Assembly (NCBI RefSeq): GCF_023101765.2
Contig: NC_064236.1
Coordinates: 14,472,993 to 14,536,992, forward strand
DNA length: 64,000 nt
Origin: Spodoptera frugiperda
Lineage: Eukaryota; Arthropoda; Insecta; Lepidoptera; Noctuidae
Direction of reading: 5' to 3'
How positions within the stretch are numbered: position 1 is the stretch's first letter; the number at the start of each line of letters is the position of its first letter. The notes beneath the pieces are model-generated. The model made no database searches. It saw only the letters and a list, made by a program, of their open reading frames with translations, and was not told the DNA's origin. This document shows, piece after piece, positions 10,620-23,060 of this stretch. A program made the translations under genes and the position numbers.

Positions 10620-11575
10620 AATACTTCCCAAGACATATAAACAAAAAACTTGTAAAAAATGAAACTTTATACTCATTTATTTCATGTGCTCGAAAGATCA
10701 ATTAAGACGACCCTACTTTAAGGAAACAATTAGAAATAAACCTACCTGTATAAAACAATTCAAACTTTCCAAGGCCTTGTTCCAATATCTAATTTTCCCG
10801 CCATGTTTTGTTTTGTTTTGACAGAGTCCTATGGCCTCGATGTGTGTTGTCAAGCTGTCTGTTTACAATCTTATTATTTTTCCTTATTAATGATTATGTA
10901 AACAATTAGGATTACCTACTTCGTGAATCTTCAAATTTAAATTTCCCGAAAAAGTAGTGTTTTACCATTTTTAAATAAACTTCATTAAATGAACAAAAAC
11001 TTATTGATGTAATAAAAATGTATTATAGGAATAAAAATGTTTTAAATTTCCAAACACTTCAAGTTATATTTGAGTACTTCGAAACAAACAATTAATGTTT
11101 TGAGAAACCCACTAACAAATTCAATGAGTAGTAATAATAAATTAAATTTCCAAACAAAACATATAGGTCACTGCTTATCCCCTTGAAGATTACAAGCATG
11201 CCGGTGAATTCTTATAATTGACAAGTGAGCCATTGAATGGCAGGCAATAATATCGACTAAGTGGTATATAAAAAATAATACCTCGTCAAAAAAGATTAAT
11301 TTGATTGAATTTAAAAATTCTAAGAAGTACTTATAATAAGCCTCTTACTGACAGTCAGGGTGAAGTTGTGTAGGGATCGCAATATTTAAAAAGTTCCCTT
11401 TCAAGCTGAATATTCACTTTCGTTTGCGTATTATTATAAGGGATGCTAATATTGATATTCACCCGGTGTCGCTTATAACTGTGGAATTTGATGTCATGGT
11501 AACGATCCCCTATTCGATGGGAGGGTAACATAGCCTTGTTGTTCAGCACATAACATAAAATTTAAAGATTTGTAT
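10620..11575. other. Gene-free AT-rich spacer
   Basis: Nothing recognisable on either strand apart from A/T-rich low complexity. Confidence 0.5.
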
Positions 11576-11579
11576 TAAA

Positions 11580-11700
11580 TACTTGATAGATTTGCGACAA
11601 TAACATGTTAATTAGCGAGAAATGATGAACCCGCTCCACGTTGCGCGGGCTGGTTGCCCAGACACCGCACCAACCATACAGTCTATTTTTTACATATGTA
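11580..11700 (-). repeat. Degenerate tRNA-headed SINE
   Basis: The minus strand contains GGTGCGGTGTCTGGGCAACC and GAGCGGGTTCATCA, resembling the A and B boxes of the better-preserved SINE at 14330-14520. The body has decayed. Confidence 0.45.
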
Positions 11701-11799
11701 ATTTTAAGAGTATTAATTGAGGGTCTTTTGATCACACATAGACCATGCCAAACCCATCGTACCCTAAACATAATTACATTTGTTTAAATACTAGGTAAT

Positions 11800-13366
11800 C
11801 TTATTTACTATTTTTATACATAAAAATTACTGCTTTGGATAACGGCTGTAAAATTAAACTATGCAATCTATTTGTATGGCGACATTTTATTTGAATTTTA
11901 GAAAACAAATCTTAAGACACATGGGTTATTTAAACCGGTTGTGAGACTCACAACTACTTATCTTGCTTTGCAATATCGAATAGGAAGGTCAGCGACGTAA
12001 CATAGCTAAAAATAATTCATTACTTACACAATTAGAAGGAAAATTTCTCGGTTCGAGTTATTGTAATTATTTATAGAAAGTTTATAAACTACCAAAATAA
12101 CTTTTATTGATGGGTCGCAAGCGTAACTGCTAAGCTTGGAGTTATTTATGATTTTGTTTTTACGACCATTTGACCAAAAATATATTTATACAACTTTTTA
12201 AATTTTGATGTTGTGTTTTAAAGTGTCAGTCATTTTCGTAGTTATCCGCTCATAACTAACAAAACTCTGTTAAAGATATCTTTGAATAGCAAATCACAGA
12301 TTACCCGAACAGTAAAAATAACAAAAGAATTCCGACTATTGATAGATTATATTGCCAGCGGCTATGCTTTACCGAAACTTACATACAAAGGTATCTTTGT
12401 ATACCAATATATGTATTTGAAAGCTGTCGCCTTGTCAAAACAAATATACTTCTTTTTCCTGAAGCAAGTAACAGTTTTAGGTTAAAAGATATTAAAATAA
12501 ACTGGTCTTTTCGACATCAAAATTATATGTCAATAAAAATTTTCCATATCTCTGAACATATAATTTATATACAGAATATGATACACAGTCAATTATAGGC
12601 AGTCAGTTCAAGACATGCATATTTATGAACAACAATAATTATTATTAACAATAAATATGCATATTTTAAACTGAGTGTGGCGTTAATTGAGTGATCGCAA
12701 GCGAGGCTGCCAAGCAATGAGTTTTAAATTGTTATGGTTCTAACAATGACACAGGAAAATTCCTAGTGTGTGGCAACGCATGATAAAAAATATTATAATA
12801 AAGTAGGATTACTTTTACCTCTGCCTATACCTTTGCGAAACATATGGTACTCCGTATGTTGCATATATATAAAGTCAGTTTAAATAACTTAATAACCTAT
12901 TTGGTTAGATTTTCTTAGTAGTAAATATTTTGTGTCAAAATTATATTTTCATCAGACAATTTATACCGCCGACAGGTAGGTTGTTGACACGGTCTTTAAA
13001 ATAAATAAAACATACAAACAAAAAGGGGTGAAAAAAATTAACTAATAATATAACTAGATAGAATAGAATGTAGAAGCAACTGTGAGCTCCAAATTAGACT
13101 CAGCTTGTAATTTGGTAAACTACAATACTTAATGAATCACTAAATATGTTGCTAAGCGCAAATCTCAAGAACGCCTGCACCCATTTCGCTAATTATTTTT
13201 TGTTGGTTTTGTTATTGTTAGAAGATGCTTATGTAACAAAAAAAATAACAAAGCTGAGCAGAAAAATTTCCAAATGAAAACAAGATCGCGGTGTCCGCTA
13301 ATTTTTATTAAAAGTTGATATTAATTGTTTTTATTAAGTACCTATTGTATGTTTATTCCACACACA
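11800..13366. other. Gene-free stretch with SINE head fragments
   Basis: Two short pieces, GGTCGCAAGCGTAACTGC near 12115 and GATCGCAAGCGAGGCTGCC near 12693, look like tRNA-derived SINE heads. ATGACACAGGAAAATTCC near 12745 matches the tail of the SINE at 14330. No coding exon seen. Confidence 0.4.
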
Positions 13367-14157
13367 AAAGACTGTGTTTTTGAAGGCGAAACTTAATACA
13401 CAGATGCCTATGAATCAACTATATTCGGAAAATTAATAATTAACGACTTTCCAGAAAAATATATTCATAATGTTAGAAGAACAGATTGAAAACGTTCATA
13501 TGATTTCTACTTAATGAAATCTATATATTAATACGTGATGCAAAAACATTGGACCGCTATTTACGAAAATTGCGCGGACGTAGGAGCATAAAATTTGGTA
13601 CACTTATAGTTTATGTGTAGGAGAAGTGCATAACGCTAATATTTTTCAAAAATAATGCTTATAAAGTACATTAAATCAATAAATAAAACATTACACACAC
13701 ATGCATAGTATCTGATCGTATTTGACAAAACGTCAAAATCGATAGACATTGCGATGATATTGACGTCTCATATGAATAGAGTTTTATAAAAGAGTTTGTT
13801 TGAGTTTGAATTAAATAAAAATTATCCTTGAACGTATGTTAAGTGGTATTGTAAATTAAATCGTATATGGTTGAATTTCAACCACTAGGCGACCACTAGT
13901 ATACATAAATACAACATGTATACTGAAAATTATACTCATATCTATATATTGATGACACAGCACTGTACTTTTTTGGTATGACACAAAACCAAAAAAGTAC
14001 TGACTGAAAAGACTGTGTTTTTGAAGGCGAAACTTAATACACAGATGCCTATGAATCAACTATATTCGGAAAATTAATAATTAACGACTTTCCAGAAAAA
14101 TATATTCATAATGTTAGAAGAACAGATTGAAAACGTTCTTATGATTTCTACTTAATA
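13367..14157 (+). repeat. ~150-bp direct repeat (13367-13517 and 14007-14157)
   Basis: Both copies begin AAAAGACTGTGTTTTTGAAGG and run about 150 bp with very few differences, ending near GATTTCTACTTAAT. A second repeated block (13918-14005 and 14168-14275, ACTGAAAATTATACTCATATC...) alternates with it, so the region is a tandem A-B-A-B duplication. Confidence 0.7.
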
Positions 14158-14214
14158 AAATATAAATATAACATATAAACTGAAAATTATACTCATATCT
14201 ATATATTAATGACA

Positions 14215-14288
14215 CTTGCTTAACAGCAGCACTGTACTTTTTTGGTATGACACAAAACCAAAAAAGTACAGTGCTGCTGTTAAGCAAG
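14215..14288. repeat. Perfect 32-bp inverted repeat with 10-nt loop
   Basis: The left arm 14215-14246 starts CTTGCTTAACAGCAGCACTG and the right arm 14257-14288 is its exact reverse complement. The loop is ATGACACAAA. A shortened copy of the same hairpin sits at 13956-14004. It is probably the terminal hairpin of a foldback or MITE-type element. Confidence 0.75.
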
Positions 14289-14329
14289 CAACACTAAAAA
14301 TACACTAGAACTAAAAAGCATTACAACAT

Positions 14330-14520
14330 AACACGATTTGACTGCACGGATGCGGTAGCCGGGCAACAGGCTGTCGCGCAGCGTGTAGCGGGTTCGATTC
14401 CCGCACGTAACAACAATTTTTTGTGATCCACAAATTGTTATATTGGTTCTGGGTGTTATGTGTACGTGAATTTGTACGTTTGTTAACGACACAGGAGAAA
14501 ATATTAGTGTGGGGCAATGA
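14330..14520 (+). repeat. tRNA-derived SINE
   Basis: GATGCGGTAGCCGGGCAAC (A box-like) and GCGGGTTCGATTCCCGCACG (B box) are followed by a conserved body (AATTTTTTGTGATCCACAAA, TGTTATGTGTACGTGAATTT) and the ACACAGGAGAAAATATTAGTG tail. It is not a working tRNA gene: the head cannot fold as a complete cloverleaf and continues into the SINE body. Confidence 0.7.
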
Positions 14521-16680
14521 CTTCAAAAAAAACATAAATCATACATTTATAATGAAGTATTTTTTAGTAACTAAATATCTATTTTGAAATTTTTGGTAAA
14601 TTCTTTAGTTTATCATGACATGATTCGTTGATTAGTAGATATATCTTATTAATTACCCTTGAATGTTAAAATATATTAAATTAAACTCGTGTAATATTTA
14701 TTCATTTAATTTTATTCAGAAACTACAATTTTGTGTGAACGGCTTAAGATAGTCGTTACAATAAATCCAACAAACATCAATATCGGAAAATCTTAAAATA
14801 CAAATACAATACTTTGAGAAAAATAGAATTATCAAAAATGCCGACTGATTCCACAGGATAATGTAAAATGTGTAATTCAGTATGTAAAATGCAGAGATCC
14901 AAAGTTGAGAAGGAAACGTTTATATAAGTATGTATCGGTAAATTGTATTATTAGCAAATATTTAATATGTACAGGCAGTATTAATGGAATATGTTTATTG
15001 TGATTAATGTATCAAATCTCGTTAATGTAACTTGTAATGTCACTCAACCAAACATCAGATTTGTCCAAAATTTTTATGAAAATATTCTCAGAATTTCCTT
15101 TTTTACTATTATCACATTTCTGAATATTATTTTGGCTATTATGAACTTTTGAATTTATGTTCGTGATATGAAGTAAAAACTATAAAAAGATGATTATATA
15201 ACACTGGAAGAACATTCAGACGTTTACTATTGGAAAATATTATTAAACACTTACTATTATTATTGGAAAGAATCATTGAACATTGACCTACATTTACATC
15301 AATACATATTATTAAACCAAGTGGGCTCCAAGCAACTCCGGGATGGCGTATAATACTTACGATAACACATTCATGGAATGTCCCTATTAATACCTAGTAA
15401 CATTCGTTTCTATTACTGTAATAACTTTTAATTTAAAGCTAAACTAAACAATTCTTCATTTAATACCAAAGAAGCACTTACAATGAATATACTTTTAAAT
15501 AAATAACACTTACGGCGCAAATAATTATAATTAATTTTAAGCTCAATCAGGACGTCACTTACTCCTACAAATAAATTCTTAACATTTAGTTCACTTAGGT
15601 ACAGGCTGTTCAGTCGCCAGTGCTCTTTATTTGCAAGGTAGTGACGATATTATAATTTGTTTTGAACACCTACTGTAATACTAAACGTAGTGTATCATAC
15701 ACTTAATCCAAAAGAGAGTTATTACCTCATCATTATCCTAATACGTAGGTATCATAAAAATACGTAGGTGTAATAATACTTGAGCCTACTTACACATTCT
15801 CAGAAAATAGGAAAGATCGATCAAGTGGTCTTTACTGCTCAATCTTTCGTCAAGGTTACATTTGTATCTAACTGAAGAAAATTCACTAAAAAATACTCTT
15901 ACACATTTAAGATAACAGATTAAAATCAACGTTTGTAAAGATGAGCAAAATTATTTCGATTAGCTTCGAAATCACCCTGTAGATTAAAAATATAAACCTA
16001 ACTAACGTACATAATAGCCGGGAAATACTTACTTAATATTAAATTATTAAATAGTACAATATAAGAGCATTCCATTCCAGGCGAAAGCAATAAATGTTTA
16101 AACGGAGATGTTTGAAAATTATTATAATTACATCACTCAAATCAATCAATCGTTATACGAATAGGAATGGCGAATTTAAACTTTACTTTTTTTAAAGGAT
16201 GTCTAATGTCTAGAAAATAAAAGGGTGATTCTTTAAGTGTTATAATAATATTTGAGAAACCTTTTGATTGAGTTATAAGAATGTGCGAGCTTGGGTTGAA
16301 ATTTAGAAATTTTGATAAGACAGTCAGATTAGTTAGTTTTTTATTATTGCTTATATACAACAAGAAACCAATCACTCATCTAATTCGAGAGTCTCATATC
16401 GCTGAGCTTTAGAACCTAAATATGACAACCACAGTTCATATTGACTGCTGTATCGCCATCCTTATTCTTATTCTCAGAACATCAGCAGCGCAAAACATAC
16501 ATTAAACATTAATCGCTCTGGCGTCTATTTTAAATAATACAAACTACTGCGACCGTATACCTGAGTAATACAATCTCGCAAGGCTTTGTGGTGATGCCAT
16601 AATTAATAATAATTAAAAATACGTACATTAACACATTACATGACAATTGTAAGTAAATTATAGAGATTATTACTTTCTAT
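14521..16680. other. Gene-free AT-rich spacer
   Basis: No coding exon, RNA gene or recognised repeat was found. The longest minus-strand frame (16142-16375) has no splice or codon support. Confidence 0.5.
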
Positions 16681-16733
16681 GTCCATCCAAGCGTTGCCGG
16701 GCGTAGGGTAAAAAGCTCCTGGAGTTTGCAGGT

Positions 16734-17534
16734 TTACAGACGGGTCTGTGTGCTACCCAGAGGTCCCGGGGGTGGCGGTGGCGGCATGCAGGCTGCGTCC
16801 TCCGAGCTCGGCCCCGGCAGGTCCAGTCGGCTGCTGCTGCTCCCAGCAACGTGAGTCATCTCTTTGTCGCTGAGATGCGTCATTGGGATCCCCTTGTTGG
16901 CCTCTGAAATCAGTGAAGTCAATAATATTAGTAGTGGTTCTTAAATTACTTTTCATTGGTTGATTTAGATTCGTGTAACATAACATGTTTAAGGATATAA
17001 TTCTTTCGTATAGTTTGTTATGTTTAGTTTGTTTGTTTTTTATCAGTAGCTAGTAGTAGCAACTGCTTCTACTTGCTTTTAAAAAAATGTAATTAAATTA
17101 TATTTTTTATTTTACTTGTTAATATTATTTATGACGTAGAACTATACCATCCATATGTAGGTAATGCATACCAACTGTAAGCAATATTCCCATATAACAT
17201 ACAGAACACACTGAAACCAAACCTTTGTCTAAAATGCTACGCCGTAGCTCGTAGCCGTAGCCGCTACGGCGTAGTACGAGTTCTTTGTCTTTGAACAATA
17301 CGACTACGGCACCCATATCACTGGACAGTAACGAACCATTCCACTTTAATTTGATATTGTATTTTGGTACTCACCTGAGTCTCGGACTTTGGTGGTCATC
17401 CCGAAGCTACAATCTTGTCTAAGGGAACGCGCGTTGGGGTCGCCCTGCGTCTTCAAGAGCTGGCTTTCCGTAATCTTCTTAATGATGTTACTGAGTTTCT
17501 GCTTCCTATTGTTAAAGCTTTCGTCGGTGTTCAT
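16734..17534 (-). CDS. Unrecognised 109-aa protein with polyproline tail, two coding exons
   Basis: The coding exons are 17534-17375 and 16903-16734. The ATG lies three bases after the acceptor (TTTACAG|AAA ATG). The donor GACTCAG|GTGAGT and acceptor TTTCAG|AGGCC join in phase (Ser-Glu junction) and end at TAA 16736-16734. A 5' UTR exon at about 17835-17703 with donor GTG|GTAAGT precedes it. The N-terminal half is basic and helix-prone (NNRKQKLSNIIKKITES). The middle contains QGDPNARSLRQD, and the C-terminal half is Ser- and Pro-rich with a run of six prolines before GPLG. It is probably intrinsically disordered in the C-terminal half. No known family was recognised. The intron holds a CGTAG-rich hairpin (17236-17274). 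Confidence 0.78.
17236..17274. repeat. CGTAG-rich inverted repeat in an intron
   Basis: GCTACGCCGTAGC (17236-17248) pairs with GCTACGGCGTAG (17263-17274), and further GTAGCCGTAG units lie in the loop. It sits in the intron between the coding exons of the 109-aa gene. Probably a remnant of a palindromic repeat. Confidence 0.5.
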
Positions 17535-17702
17535 TTTCTGTAAAGAGAATAGCACAATATTAGTAAAAGAATGGCACACTTCGATGATCGATCTGATAAA
17601 ATGGCGTCGTAAATATGTCTGCTCAAGGTCTCTGTTAAATCGGTCGAGTGGGTTGTGTAACAAGTTGGAGTGTTTAATAACGTAACACAAAGCTCGACTT
17701 AC

Positions 17703-17835
17703 CACTAATCTTTCACTCGATCGCACACTCAACAGGTTCACTTGCGTGACGATAAGAACTTCTTTGCAGGAATGCTTCGTGCGAAGGGTTCTCGACGACA
17801 CTCTTTATTTCCCAGGGACGTAAAACTATTTATTG
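17703..17835 (-). other. 5' UTR exon of the 109-aa gene
   Basis: Bounded by the shared 5' module upstream and the donor GTG|GTAAGT at 17702 downstream. It has no ATG-initiated frame that splices into the coding exon. Confidence 0.55.
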
Positions 17836-17857
17836 ATTGATGAACCGCGCAAGTGCA
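17831..17857 (-). promoter_or_regulatory. Shared 5' module, copy 4 (CGCGCAAGTGCA + TATTGATTGAT)
   Basis: TATTGATTGAT at 17831-17841 and CGCGCAAGTGCA at 17846-17857 on plus, 143 bp upstream of the donor. The longer TATTGATTGAT form is identical to copy 1 at 954. The spacing between boxes is shorter here (4 bp). Confidence 0.65.
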
Positions 17858-17859
17858 GT

Positions 17860-19186
17860 TACGTCGGCGGTTGAAGTACGTGGGACTTATGCGCTGTTTC
17901 ACTCCCTCAATACGTAGTTATGTACGACGATTAAGTTTACAAGATGTCTGTATTGTTTGCTATGTATTTACGGACTTCTAACTAGTTCATGTAGCTCCGA
18001 CATTTCGCATTCCAGTTGAGGTTGGGTGAACTTTGGAAGTTTACTAAGCAAAGAATTATAGTTTGACCACTTCAGTAGTTTAACTCAATACTATTTTAAT
18101 GAGATCCTGAACTATAATATCGCGTTTATATAAAAGACTTATGGCATAAAAGCGTGAACTATCTAATTAAAATATTCAAAAATTTTAATACACGGCATCT
18201 GATTTGAGTAAAATGTATTTTATGTTACTTATTATACGTATTTAACGGGAATCAATTCTTAAATTATAATTTTGTTTAGTTTTCATCGCGCTAGTAATGC
18301 TTTGCTGTATAGAGCGGAGCATATAATGTGTTTATAATTCGGGGAAAATGTTTATAAATATACATAACAGTTACTAAACGTTTTTATTGTCTCCTCAAGG
18401 GTAAGCAGAGATATATATTATGTTCGATATAATATATATATATATTACACCAGTTATGTTGTTAGTCCCATATAATAGGGTATATTGTTATTTTTTGAGC
18501 GACTTTGCGGTTTTATATGGACGTAGAGTAAAGGGCGGCGATCGGAATATCTTACTAAATCATAAAGCTTAATTAACAAACACGGCTTCGGCTCGGTTCC
18601 AACACAGCGTCTTTTGTTTTGAAAACAATACAAAGAGATGGTAGGCGCGCAGCCAGCGTGCTTGGTGACGTTGATGCTGTTATGAAATATATCATACGAC
18701 ATACGATTTGAGGTTCAAAATTAAATGACAATTTCATTGCTTGGTTGGTGCGGTGCTTGCTAAATATGTTGTCTTTTAGCCTCAGCCAACAGCTTCGCGC
18801 TCGTCTTAGTAATTTATCCAACAAGAAACTAGTCGACCTGGATTCCAAAATGGAAGGTCCGTCTAACAATTTTGGTATTATTTTGTAATATACATCCTAT
18901 TAGTTAAATAACGCAAATACATAAAACATGCCTAAAAATACATACAATCAAAACTTTTTTCATTTGTATGCAATAATATTGATATGCATGAAAGCCATGA
19001 AAGGGTATACGTTATGCATGAGCTTTTTTATTAGGTTTGATATAGTCTTGATTCACTGCTTTGGGAATAAAATAATAATGATGTTCTGTTAGATATGGTC
19101 GATCGCGAACTCGTGGCTGTATGTACATTTTAATTAAGTTTTGCAAACTTTTATTATATACTAAAGTTGAACACTGCATTCTTTAT
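17860..19186. other. Gene-free stretch with a SINE fragment and TA microsatellite
   Basis: 18388-18482 is a decayed minus-orientation copy of the SINE at 37685 (AAGGGTAAGCAGAG ... TTAGTCCCATATAATAGG) interrupted by a TATATA run (about 18428-18446). The minus-strand frame at 18573-18869 has no supporting evidence. Confidence 0.45.
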
Positions 19187-19325
19187 GCAATAGGTGGCAA
19201 ACGAGCATACGGGTCACCTGATGGTAAGCGATCAGCGCCGCCCATGGGCACCCGCAACACCAGAGGAGTCACAGGTGCGTTGCCGGCCTTTTAAAAAGGA
19301 GTATGCTCTTTTCTTGAAGGTTTGA
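19187..19325 (+). repeat. Common lepidopteran interspersed repeat
   Basis: AATAGGTGGCAAACGAGCAT, ACGGGTCACCTGATGGTAAG, CGCCGCCCATGGGCACCCG and GTGCGTTGCCGGCCTTTT are signature segments of a repeat found very widely in moth and butterfly genomes. I cannot assign its class from sequence alone. Confidence 0.6.
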
Positions 19326-19329
19326 AGGT

Positions 19330-20630
19330 CGTATCGTCGTATATTCTGATTATGCATTGGGGCTAATTAAAGTCCAAGTACATAAAAAAAAATTAAATCG
19401 TGTGTACAATTATAAAGTCGGTAGCAGAGTGGGGTAGTTGAATATAATTTCAAAGGAACGCCTGATAAAATTGCATTAGCATGTAGCCGCTGATCAATGT
19501 GATTTAGTGTTTTATAAGCGTGAGGCCATATGCCGCAACAAATCAAATTCTATCAAATTAAATTAAAGAATCAAAACGATTCTGTTAACCTTTAGCTATT
19601 AAATACGACAATCAGCATAAACATAATTTATGATGTAAGTCGTATTTTGCGTAAAGTAGTAAGACAGGATTAATGTAATGTAGGTCACTGTGACTGGAAA
19701 AATATGTTAAAAGTAGGTTATAATGAGAGATTCATCTATAATATATTTTTAGTATGAATCAGGCTGCAGATCGGTCAGATATGACATATTTTTTACCCTT
19801 TATAATCAACCATCGCATATTTTTATATTTTTGTCTGCATTTTCTCATTATTACCTGAAGATATGGTACAATTTGCTTTAAAAATATATTAAAATGGTAT
19901 AAGTATTTCCGAAAAAGTATACCACAGCTAGCACTTATCTCGATCGGTTTTAAGGACATTAAGTATTTTTCTTAATCCAGGCTGAAAATAAAAAAAAATG
20001 TATATACATTATTTGAACAAAATATTTAACGGGAATAAGTTCTTCTGTCACAAATATCCATCACAGCACATCTATAGTTCGCAGCCTTCAAATATGTCTA
20101 AGGTAATTTTCTGAACGCTTGGTCTATTTTATATTTTACGTCTAGACTGAAGATTGAAGAACACTTTGTTAGAATGATATATTAAGCTGAAAGAGGCCAT
20201 TTTAATAATATATGTCATGTCAAGATCAGCCACCATTGTCATTCGCAACGATCAAGTATGTCTGTATGAAATTTATTGGACGTTTGGTATATTTTTGCAG
20301 TCCTGAGGATAAGGCGAAGGACTTTCTCTAGTGTAAACATTTTTTACTTACGTATTTCTTGACTAAACTACTAGTATACAATACATTTTGTGTTGAAAGT
20401 ACTGCAGATAATAATAGACAAGTTATTGATAAGACAACGTGAGCGCAATCAAGTACTTAATTTTTAACTAAATAACTTATACAGCGTGTAACAAAATACC
20501 CATATTCATCAAGAAGCACTGAAGAATACATGTTGAATAGAATCTCTACACAAAGTTTCAGCTTAAAATAGGTTTAAAAAAATGGTACCTAATACTTGAT
20601 GTGAAACGTAAAAAAACGTAAAACGCCTGG
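19330..20630. other. Gene-free AT-rich spacer
   Basis: Nothing recognised on either strand. Confidence 0.45.
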
Positions 20631-20644
20631 AAGAGCTATAGGTC

Positions 20645-21105
20645 CATGGGGGACCTAATGAAAGGAAACCTTCCTGGACGTGTGTATTCTGCCCATCCTA
20701 ACCTATGGCGCTCAAACTTGGTCTTTGACACAACATCAGAAGTCCAAACTCAAGGTTTGCCAGCGGGCCATGGAGCGCAGTATCTTAGGAGTTCGACTGT
20801 CGGATAGACTAAGAAACACCACGCTGCGCTCCATGACTAAAATCATCGACGTTGGTCATAAAGCCGCCAGCTTGAAGTGGAATTGGGCTGGTCACGTCTG
20901 CCGCATGTCGGACGAGCGGTAGGTAAAACTCACTACTGAGTGGAGCCCCTTCAACGTCCACAGACGTCGCGGCAGACTCAAAAGGAGATGGCGGGACGAA
21001 CTCAACAGCTATGACAAGGATTGGCCGCAAAAAACTTTAAACAGAGAGGAGTGGAAGGAAGGTAGGGAGGCCTTTACCCTGCAGTGGGACGATCATGGCT
21101 GAAAT
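20645..21105 (+). pseudogene. 3' end of an RTE-like LINE (endonuclease-reverse transcriptase C-terminus)
   Basis: The plus frame from about 20662 reads through LPILTYGAQTWSLT, KVCQRAMERSILGV, HKAASLKWNWAGHVCR, then one in-frame TAG (20920-20922, where TGG would be expected) and on through GRLKRRWRDEL and REAFTLQWDDHG to a stop near 21100. These blocks are diagnostic of the region after the reverse transcriptase in LINEs of this type. The copy is truncated at 5' and has no active site. A sister fragment lies at 41625-41795. The clade name (RTE) is from memory of similar insect elements and is less certain than the LINE call. Confidence 0.75.
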
Positions 21106-21666
21106 CAAGTCAAATCAATACTTGGTGTCGTATGGTTCTTGATTTTATAAATCATACAAACGTGTCACAATATATTCCTTCTGTAAATCTGATCGCCTAG
21201 TACCTGTTTACCTAATTTTAATTTGCATGAGAAATAAAAATATAGGAAAAATTCATAACTTCGTTCCATGTTCCAACCATGAGTTTAAAAAACCCTTTCA
21301 GTATCGTTTGTTATGTTGTCCAGAAACCGTGCACTTGATATTGTATATACCCTCTTTTTGTTACACCGTGTAGGTATATCTGCAAAATCACAATAAAAAA
21401 ATCTTTAACGAAACTGTGTCAAAATACAAAGAAATAACTTTAAACATTTCTTTAAAGTATTTAAAACAATCTTAATCACTGTTAAAATTAAAAACCGGTA
21501 TGCATTTAGCTACAAAACAAAAAAGAAAATTAAGTAAACAAAAGCGATTTAGCGATTTTGTATCAGAAACAATTGCTATGGACATGGTTGTCTTACTTGA
21601 CTTAAGGACTGGCTTAAGTACGTTACCCATAATTATAGTTTAAAAGGCAAGTTTGATCTACATTAA

Positions 21667-21870
21667 ATGTATAACGTATCTGACGTATTTAAAGACAAAG
21701 ACAACAGAAATAAAAGAAAAGTAACATGGAGGCATCTTGAAATGCCTGCACCTAAACTGGAACTATTTAGAAGTAGTTGTGTCTATATGGCTCCCCTCAT
21801 ATACAATACGTTACCTAAGTCTATAATTGATCTCCCCTATAAAAAATTCTGTACTGTTTTGAAGAAATAG
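21667..21870 (+). pseudogene. Possible C-terminal fragment of another non-LTR retrotransposon
   Basis: A 67-aa frame with FRSSCVYMAPLIYNTLPKSI, a pattern resembling the last segment of Jockey/CR1-type polymerases (compare the nested LINE at 24402-24743). It is short and lacks any catalytic motif. Confidence 0.4.
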
Positions 21871-22164
21871 CTAATAAAATAAAACTATTATTCTATAGAT
21901 GTGAAAAATAAGTGTAAGTCCTTTGAGTACAAAATAAAGAATGTAATTATCTAATTTGAATCTGTTATTTACCAAAGGAAATAAAGTCAGCATTTTTTGA
22001 AAATGGCAATTTTGATGCACTTTGACTAATTTTAGGTATATTTTGCATTGTATTCAAGAAAAGGAATAAGTCAGTTCATTTTGCCAGTGTAATATAGGCG
22101 TCATAATTTGCGTTAATTTACCAAAGGTCACTGATTTATTTCTCTTCGTTACTTTATTGATTGC

Positions 22165-22791
22165 AACACTGATTCGGGCAAAACCGTAATCACAAGTTTA
22201 TGCCAGGCTCTTGTAGACACAGGGAGATTCGATAAAATTGTACACCGCTTCCCAATTCGAGGGCACTAATTTCTACCTAATGATCGGTCCATTGGTACTG
22301 TGAAAAAAAATTATAAAACGAATAGATAGGTATTATCTGCCTAAGGAGGTGTGTGAAATTATTTGCCATGTCCACAAAAAATTCACAGTATCCATGGTTA
22401 ATACTAATGACATTCTAGATATTAAAAACTGGTGGGGCAAATTTTATAACAAGGATGCCATTTTTTTGGAGAGTCAATCAAGAAGTATTCCACGTTTCTG
22501 ACAAGCAACATTATTTGGTATCCAACTTTATGGAATTTGAGTAAGTACTCCTCAAACATGAAAGGTATGGTAACTACCAGACCTTTTATTGGGAATGTAG
22601 TCAGAAGTAACACATTTGATTTAAGAAAAAATAAAACTCAAACAGTTACACTACCAACACAAAAAGCTTATGATGGACCTGTGCCTATAAAAATTAAGAA
22701 ACTAGAAGACCTCAAGCGTACCATGCAATATATTCCACCTGAATATAAAGCCTATTATGAAAACATTATAGAAAATTGGCTAAAATGTTAA
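22165..22791 (+). pseudogene. Decayed DUF7869-like protein fragment
   Basis: The intact C-terminal frame is 22537-22791. It contains VVRSNTFDLRKNKTQ, AYDGPVPIKIKKLEDLK and YIPPEYKAYYENII. Upstream, in shifting frames, the sequence retains DTGRFDKIVHRFPIRGH, LPNDRSIGTVKK, EVCEIICHVHKKFTVSM and NWWGKFYNKD. These segments in this order are characteristic of a large multi-copy insect family annotated with DUF7869, probably transposon-derived. Several frameshifts and stops show that it is dead. The family assignment is from recall of the motif order, not a search. Confidence 0.55.
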
Positions 22792-22826
22792 TAAAACATT
22801 ATTTCTAATACCTTTTTGTTTATTTT

Positions 22827-23005
22827 TGTTAGATTACGGAGTATTTCATAATAAACAACAGTATTTATATCTAAAAAGAACTTTTTATTATAATAAAGAT
22901 ATACATAGCAAGAATGACAGAGTTACAATGACAATCAAAAACAGTCATGCCACCTAGTTAAATTTTCAGGAACAAATATTAAAACTAAACTTATGTTACT
23001 CAACA
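22827..23005 (-). repeat. 3' LTR of copia-1
   Basis: Begins TGTTGAG and ends TCTAACA on the minus strand. Carries a 4-bp ACCT insertion relative to the other LTR. Confidence 0.9.
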
Positions 23006-23060
23006 CTCCCCCTAAAATTTAACTACAATAAAAAATAAATCTCCCACTGAAACTCACATA

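Noticed and set aside
14340..14405. Possible tRNA gene (A and B box sequence)
   Set aside because: Acceptor and anticodon stems do not form, and the sequence continues into a conserved SINE body.
18573..18869. 98-aa minus-strand frame
   Set aside because: No motif, no splice signals tied to it and no 5' module; probably chance.
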